Positions 59,200-64,000 of a DNA stretch of 64,000 bases are shown here, one piece after another (position 1 is the first letter of the stretch; each line of letters opens with the position of its first letter). The position numbers were made by a program, and so were the translations under genes. The stretch covers positions 28,811,265 to 28,875,264 of the forward strand of contig NC_088303.1 of the NCBI RefSeq assembly GCF_032854445.1, in the 5' to 3' direction. The notes under the pieces are model-generated. The model was not told where the DNA came from, did not search any database, and saw only the letters and a list, made by a program, of their open reading frames with translations. Origin of the DNA: Liolophura sinensis. Taxonomy: Eukaryota; Mollusca; Polyplacophora; Chitonida; Chitonidae.

Positions 59200-60016
59200 G
59201 ATAAACTAAATATGCCTTTGTCCTGGCCAATATATTTATGTACACCAATGAAAAGTCTTCAACAGCATTTCTTCATTTTACACTTTTTGTTTGTTCGGTT
59301 TTTAAAGCCACCAGTGTATAAATATTATATGGTATCAGTTTAAAGTACAACAGCATAGGCTGTTTACATATAACACAAATTTATAAAAACATCTTTTAAA
59401 AAAGAAATTAGAAAAAAGTAAGCAGATACAGAGCAATATGGCTATGTAAATATCAGCATGGAATCTTCCTGCAGAGAAGATTACCATATTTAAAACTGCT
59501 GACGTGGCAAATTTGCCGAGCCAGACACCTTCATGCAGGCTGATATATCGGTGAAAAGGGCACTTCTGTTCATAAACAAATGATGGTTTTACATTAAAAT
59601 GTAATTTTGTGACATATAAAAATGACGTGCACTGATTAAGTTCTACAGGTTATGTATACATTATGACAATCTAAACAATTATCCTGTTTATGCAAATGGA
59701 CAGAATGAAAATTCATGTTAAAAACAAGAAGATACAAACCTGACATGACTGGGTTATAAGAAATTCTATAGGTAGATACATAATAGCATCAATATTTGGA
59801 ATACTGAATCTCTTAACGGAACACCAGTCGGCCAACACTGACTCCATGGGGCTGGTATTTATACAAAACTGTCGCAACGCCATGCCTATCGCATTTACGT
59901 CCCAAGATGTCCTGGAAGTTACGAAAGGCGCAATCTGCAACAGTTTGGAAAATCAGGCCTTCCAGGATTTTGCGACTGGAGACAATGGAGTCTCTCCTCA
60001 TGAGTATACATAGACA
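59200..60016 (-). other. Probable ELMO 3' UTR and flank
   Basis: Non-coding sequence directly downstream of the ELMO stop on the minus strand. It holds two open frames of 62 and 75 codons without features. No clear AATAAA was found, so the end is a guess. 58740-59200 to its left shows nothing recognisable. Confidence 0.35.
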
Positions 60017-60169
60017 TCAATACTGATAGACGAAGTTGTAGTTGCTGGGTGGTTTGGGGATGGGAGGTGGGTTGGTAGGGATGGGCACACCCTCTATGTC
60101 CAGAAGACGCAGTTTAATCTCCATCCCTATCAGTGTGTCAAGGTCACTTTTTGTCTGCATACTCGTCAT
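60017..60169 (-). CDS. ELMO: ELMO, last exon: C-terminal helix and proline-rich tail
   Basis: The acceptor TTTTCACCCTGTTAG is followed in phase 0 by 50 codons and TGA (60019-60017). It reads [20 protein letters not shown], then [30 protein letters not shown]. The helix ([14 protein letters not shown]) packs against DOCK, and the PxxP tail (PPPIPKPP) is the known ligand of the DOCK SH3 domain. The final S-N-Y-x-F-V-Y also matches ELMO1, as recalled. The 3' UTR lies below 60017; its end was not located. Confidence 0.93.
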   Translation of the reverse strand: MTSMQTKSDLDTLIGMEIKLRLLDIEGVPIPTNPPPIPKPPSNYNFVYQY

Positions 60170-60369
60170 CTAACAGGGTGAAAAAACAAAACAAAAGGGA
60201 AAGTCAGCCAAAGGATACATCATAGGATAAAGTATCCACAGAACATACATATACATGTACACAAGCATGCATTCAGCTTCAGTCATTCAGTTATATTATA
60301 GTGACAATATATGTACTATGACTTCTAAACAGTATTACAGTGGTTGAAGTTGAACATCAATCAAAATTG

Positions 60370-60648
60370 GGGGCCCCTGGGGCCGAAAGGGTTAGCACGC
60401 CAGAGCAGCACAATGACCCAGGAGGCTCCCACCAATGCAGTCACTGTGAGTAAAAGTCCAGCTCATGCTGGCTTCCGTTTTGGCCCACCATGGGAAGGCC
60501 TGCCGGCAACATGTGGACAGTGGCTTTTTCCCCTGGCTCTGCCCGGTTTCCCCCCACCATCATGCAGGCAGTTGTCACATAAGTGAGTATGGCATAAAAC
60601 ACCAATGAAATAAATAAGTAAATAAATAAATAAATAAATAAATAAATC
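60370..60648 (+). mobile_element. MetaSINE-like SINE, full length, diverged
   Basis: It starts GGGGCCCCTGGGGCCGAAAG and ends (AAAT)n. ATCAAAATT and ATCAAATTT flank it. It is in the last ELMO intron, facing an inverted copy 75 bp away. Confidence 0.88.
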
Positions 60649-60722
60649 AAATTTCCTAGCACTAGCCAATTCTCTCAGGTTATGAAAGGTTACACCTGAC
60701 AGTAGACTTTTAACCCTATTAT

Positions 60723-60973
60723 TTATTTATTTATTTGAATTATTTTTAGCCATACTCAAGAATACTTCACTTATATGACAGCAGCCAGCATTATGGTGGG
60801 AGGAAATAGGGCAGAGCCCAGGGAAAACCCACAACAATCCACACGTTGCTGGCAGACCTTCCCTCTTACAGCCGGAGAGGAAGCCAGCATGAACTGGACT
60901 TCAACGTACAGCCACTGCATTGGTTAGAGGCTCCTGGCTAGCATGCTAACCAACTGAGCCATGGAGGCCCCTC
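60723..60973 (-). mobile_element. MetaSINE-like SINE, full length, with target duplication
   Basis: Minus-strand copy ending CCATGGAGGCCCCT on the right. ACCCTATTAT flanks it at 60713-60722 and 60974-60983. It is in the last ELMO intron. Confidence 0.9.
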
Positions 60974-60997
60974 ACCCTATTATGAGTCATAATTATT

Positions 60998-61300
60998 TAT
61001 GTAACAATTTTTCAGTCATATCACGACAAGAGGTACATGTACATATACTGTGTATTCTTGTGGCAGGGTGAGACCAAGCCACCACCAAAACCCATGACAC
61101 CGTCATGCCAAAAACACCAGACATAATACATAACAAGTCACCGGGCCAACCAGTCCTGTTTCCTTGCTCTAACCTCTCAGTGCCGAGCGCCAAGCAAGGC
61201 AGCAACAAGCATCATTTTATAGTCTTCTGTATGACCCTACCAGAGTTTGATCTCCTGACTTTGAATTGGCCACTCTAACCATTACAGCCTCACAGATTTG
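60998..61300 (-). mobile_element. Third tRNA-derived SINE family, copy 3
   Basis: AACAATTTTTCAGTCATATC, TGGCAGGGTGAGACCAAGCC and CACCGGGCCAACCAGTCC, ending with a diverged tRNA-like head (CACTCTAACCATTACAGCC). It lies in the last ELMO intron. Confidence 0.72.
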
Positions 61301-61424
61301 TAGAACAGGTACAATGTTATTCTGGATTGTATCTGAAGAGTGACTCTTTAGGCTATTATAATGATTACACAGCCACCTAAAAGCTACCTGTAACTCTTCT
61401 GGCTATACACCTGAGTATACCTAC

Positions 61425-61559
61425 CGGTTTGTTCAGTAAAGCATTCAGCCCGTCAACCCACATATCATATTCATTCTGATTGGACGCCATAAAACACAGG
61501 GCTTCCTGGGAAACAGACGTGTCTGGTATGATAGCAAAGGCTAAAACTGGAGCTGTTTG
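61425..61559 (-). CDS. ELMO: ELMO, penultimate exon: PH domain C-terminal strand and helix
   Basis: This is a 45-codon exon, phase 0 at both ends (acceptor CTCTGTTTCAG, donor AAACCG|GTAGGT). It starts QTAPVLAFAIIPDTSVSQEA and then reads LCFMASNQNEYDMWVDGLNA, LLNKP. The W-x-DGLNALL motif is the C-terminal PH helix of ELMO and is strongly diagnostic. Confidence 0.92.
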
Positions 61560-62021
61560 CTGAAACAGAGCCCAAAGATTTCATCAAAGTCAGAGCTAAA
61601 TTAAAAGCTCAGTCCTAGAAAGGAAAGGATGGATAAACCAAGAGACGAATATACATGGCAACAACAATATGCTTTGCCCACAATGGTTGAGGGGCAGTCT
61701 CCCTTACGATAATGTGTTACAATACACCTTAGATAACTATATCAATATCTTGAGAAAGATCAACAGATCACAAAACATTAAACCCGTGAGATCAATAAAC
61801 CACATAACATAAATCCAACACTGATACATGTAGACACAATGCTAAAGAGAAAATCCCAAATGGGAAATAGAAAAATTTGATTCTTAAACTACAGAGTTGT
61901 CAATACTTGAAAGCAATCAGTGACAGAAAGTAACTATATACATGGTACATGGTAACTGTATTTTGCTCCAAAGTATTCTCGGTGTATTGTTGTGATCAGT
62001 CTAAACAATCAACCTGCTGTC

Positions 62022-62600
62022 AGCCCATGAGGGTGAATACATGATGATAAAACCCAGTCCAAAGGAATAATACATTACAATAAAACCCAGTCTATAAGGA
62101 TGAATACATGACGACAAAACCCAGTTTATAGGGATAAATATATGATGATAAAACGCAGTCTATAAGGATGAATGCATGATGACAAAACCCAGTTTATAGG
62201 GATAAATATATGATGATAAAACCCAGTCTATAAGGATGAATGCATGATGACAAAACCCAGTTTATAGGGATAAATATATGATGATAAAACCCAGTCTATA
62301 AGGGTGAATACATAATTATAAAATCCAGCCTATAAGGGTGAATATATGACGATAAAACCCTGTCTATACGGATGAATACATGAAATCTATAAAGATGAAT
62401 GCATAATGATAAAACCAAGTAAATGTATGAGTGCTTAGGGTTTAACAAACTCATAAAACCCAGTCTGTAAGGATTAATACATGATGATAAAACCCAGTCT
62501 AGAAGGACGAATACATGATGATAAAACCCAGTCTAGAAGGACGAATACACAATGATAAAACCCACTCCAAGTTGATGAATAGATGACAAACCCCACCCAA
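62022..62600. repeat. 34-bp repeat with 68-bp higher-order unit, in an ELMO intron
   Basis: Unit GGATGAATACATGATGATAA, then AACCCAGTCTATAA. At 62103-62295 units alternate between two forms (GATAAATATATGATGATAAA and GATGAATGCATGATGACAAA), giving a 68-bp period. It lies between the ELMO exons at 61425-61559 and 62760-62827. Confidence 0.88.
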
Positions 62601-62759
62601 AGGGATGAATAGGTAATGACAAAATGAAGCCATTAAAGATGCTGAACTTGTCAATAACTGAAAACAATCTTGGAGAGAGGTAAACCGTACACATATGCAT
62701 TTAAAAATACAAGCTATTATTATATGTAAGAACGAATGTAACTATTTTAATAAACTCAC

Positions 62760-62827
62760 CCGCCGTCTTTCCTTGATATGGGGACAATCCCTACCAATAA
62801 GTACATTCCTGATGTCAACAATGTTTA
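62760..62827 (-). CDS. ELMO: ELMO, internal exon: PH domain core
   Basis: The acceptor GTTACATTGCAG gives phase 1 (T+TA, Leu). 22 whole codons follow: NIVDIRNVLIGRDCPHIKER plus RR. The donor is CGG|GTGAGT in phase 0. It corresponds to the ADIKAVVTGKDCPHMKE segment of vertebrate ELMO, as recalled. Exon lengths and phases fit the exons on both sides exactly. Confidence 0.9.
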
Positions 62828-63312
62828 CTGCAATGTAACAAACATATGGTTGTTCACGATACTGATGACATTTTCTGAATTCATTTTTGTTAATATCTCT
62901 GTGCTAAAACAATGCAAGAAAGTTATGAAATATTAGAGAAAAAAAGTAAAATGAAATCTTCTTCACGACAGAGGTTTGTTTACAGTTTCAGAAATTTTTC
63001 ATAGAAATGTGCACTACATTCAGTTTTAGGCCTAGACTGTTTTATATTAAAGCAAGTGTGCAAATGAATATTTTCTTTAATGTTTGTCCTTGTTAAACAA
63101 GTGTAAATTCACAATATAGATGACATCTCCAAGAGCATGAGTGTTGTCTCGTAATCGCCCATATTATACAACAAAATCATATGTAAATAAATTTTACAAA
63201 CCTGACTTACACAGCTGCTTTACAGTCAGAGCTAAAACTACATGTAACTGCATTCGACCATGGAGAGAATTTAATGTGTCCTTCAAACTTTTAACGAGAT
63301 CTAGTTACTCAC

Positions 63313-63414
63313 ATTTATGAGGGAGAGATTCTATAGGTGGATTGGCTGTCTCCTCACAGTCTCCGTAGTGGAACGTCTTCAGATTGGGGGACAGGCGACA
63401 GAACCAGTACTTGT
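63313..63414 (-). CDS. ELMO: ELMO, internal exon: PH domain beta-strands (partial gene)
   Basis: The acceptor TTATTTATGCAG and donor AAAT|GTGAGT give phase 1 at both ends. The 33 codons start KYWFCRLSPNLKTFHYGDCE and end IESLPHK. This is the conserved ELMO pattern (aromatic-C-RLSPN...HYGD.EE) recalled from vertebrate ELMO1 and ELMO2 PH domains. ELMO proteins bind DOCK-family exchange factors to activate Rac in phagocytosis and cell migration, acting at the cell cortex. The upstream exons (RhoG-binding region, armadillo repeats, ELMO domain) are outside the window. Confidence 0.9.
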
Positions 63415-63465
63415 CTGCATAAATAAGGGATATATGTTCATTCATTCTACATCATCGTTAAAAAA

Positions 63466-63712
63466 TTATTTTTATTTATTTTATTTTACTCAAGAATATT
63501 TCACTGATACGATGGCGACCAGCATTACGGTGGGAGGAAACCAGGCAGAGTCCAGGGGGAAACACACTACCATCCGCAGGTTGCTGCAAACTTTCCCACA
63601 TAAGGCTGTAGAGGAAGCCAGCATGAGCTGAACTTGAACTCATAGCGACCACATTTGGTGAGAGGCTTCTGGTTCATTACACTGCGCTAGTGCACCAACA
63701 GAGCCATGGAGT
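63466..63712 (-). mobile_element. MetaSINE-like SINE
   Basis: Tail TTTTATTTATTTTAT, conserved centre, and head to GAGCCATGGAG. It lies about 50 bp upstream of the 63414 ELMO acceptor. Confidence 0.85.
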
Positions 63713-63727
63713 ATTATTTGATTGGTT

Positions 63728-63875
63728 TGAAATACCTTACTCAAGAATGATTCACTTTTACATGGTGGCCAGTTTTGTAAGGTGGTGCAGGAAACCAGAG
63801 TGTTCAGGTGTAAAGCCATACACCTTTGGTAAGTTACTGTTTAATTTTCTTGAGTGTGGCATAGATATGCAACCT
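63728..63875 (-). mobile_element. Fourth SINE-like family, fragment
   Basis: TTACTCAAGAATGATTCACT, AGGAAACCAGAGTGTTCAGG and TTGGTAAGTTACTG. Confidence 0.5.
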
Positions 63876-64000
63876 ATCAAACCTATCTCTTCCATTGGTT
63901 GGGATAGTTATGGTGACCGAATATTCACACTTGCTTTTATTATTATTTCACTGTCTAAGTAATTTGTGTTGATTTAATTTGCCACTGTATATCTATATAT

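Overview
The window is metazoan nuclear DNA: A+T-rich, gene-poor, with short exons bounded by GT-AG introns and many short interspersed repeats. At least 22 copies or fragments of one tRNA-headed SINE are present. Its central domain and its ATAA-type tail are recalled from memory as typical of the MetaSINE (Nin-DC) families that are abundant in molluscs and other lophotrochozoans. A marine mollusc or close relative is the best guess; the species cannot be named from the sequence.

Three protein-coding genes can be built exon by exon, with reading phases that agree at every junction. Gene A (minus strand, about 21.97 kb down to 16.95 kb, possibly 8.89 kb) encodes a membrane protein with a 217-residue Tyr/Gly-rich cytoplasmic tail followed by MARVEL-like (tetraspan) membrane segments. 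Gene B (plus strand, 39.18-52.72 kb) has six exons and encodes a predicted 323-residue secreted protein. It has a signal peptide, duplicated cysteine modules, a Thr/Pro-rich linker and two von Willebrand factor C-like halves; I do not recognise an orthologue. Gene C (minus strand, 63.41-60.02 kb) is the 3' end of an ELMO gene (engulfment and cell motility): the C-terminal part of the PH domain, the terminal helix and the DOCK-binding proline-rich tail. The rest of ELMO lies beyond the right edge.

Region by region: 1-13.4 kb is non-coding DNA with dispersed repeats, an inverted SINE pair (8.1/10.5 kb) and a candidate last exon of gene A (8.9 kb). 13.4-16.3 kb is a complex satellite built from related 33-, 55- and 66-bp units. 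16.9-22 kb holds gene A. 22-39 kb is intergenic, with several foldback or MITE-like elements (19.6, 23.8, 26.6, 28.1, 28.7 and 35.6 kb) and SINEs. 39-52.7 kb is gene B, whose introns hold tandem arrays of 93, about 43, about 168 and 38 bp. 52.7-60 kb is intergenic with degenerate satellites and SINEs. 60-64 kb is ELMO, with an inverted SINE pair and a 34-bp array in its introns.

No operon logic applies. The long open frames inside the 93-bp, 66/33-bp and 55-bp arrays are best read as products of repeat periodicity, not genes. No bacterial, phage or CRISPR-type system was seen. The most novel-looking items are the gene B protein, the repeated GY/YxxL tail of gene A, and several short inverted-repeat elements, two of which are flanked by TTAA.
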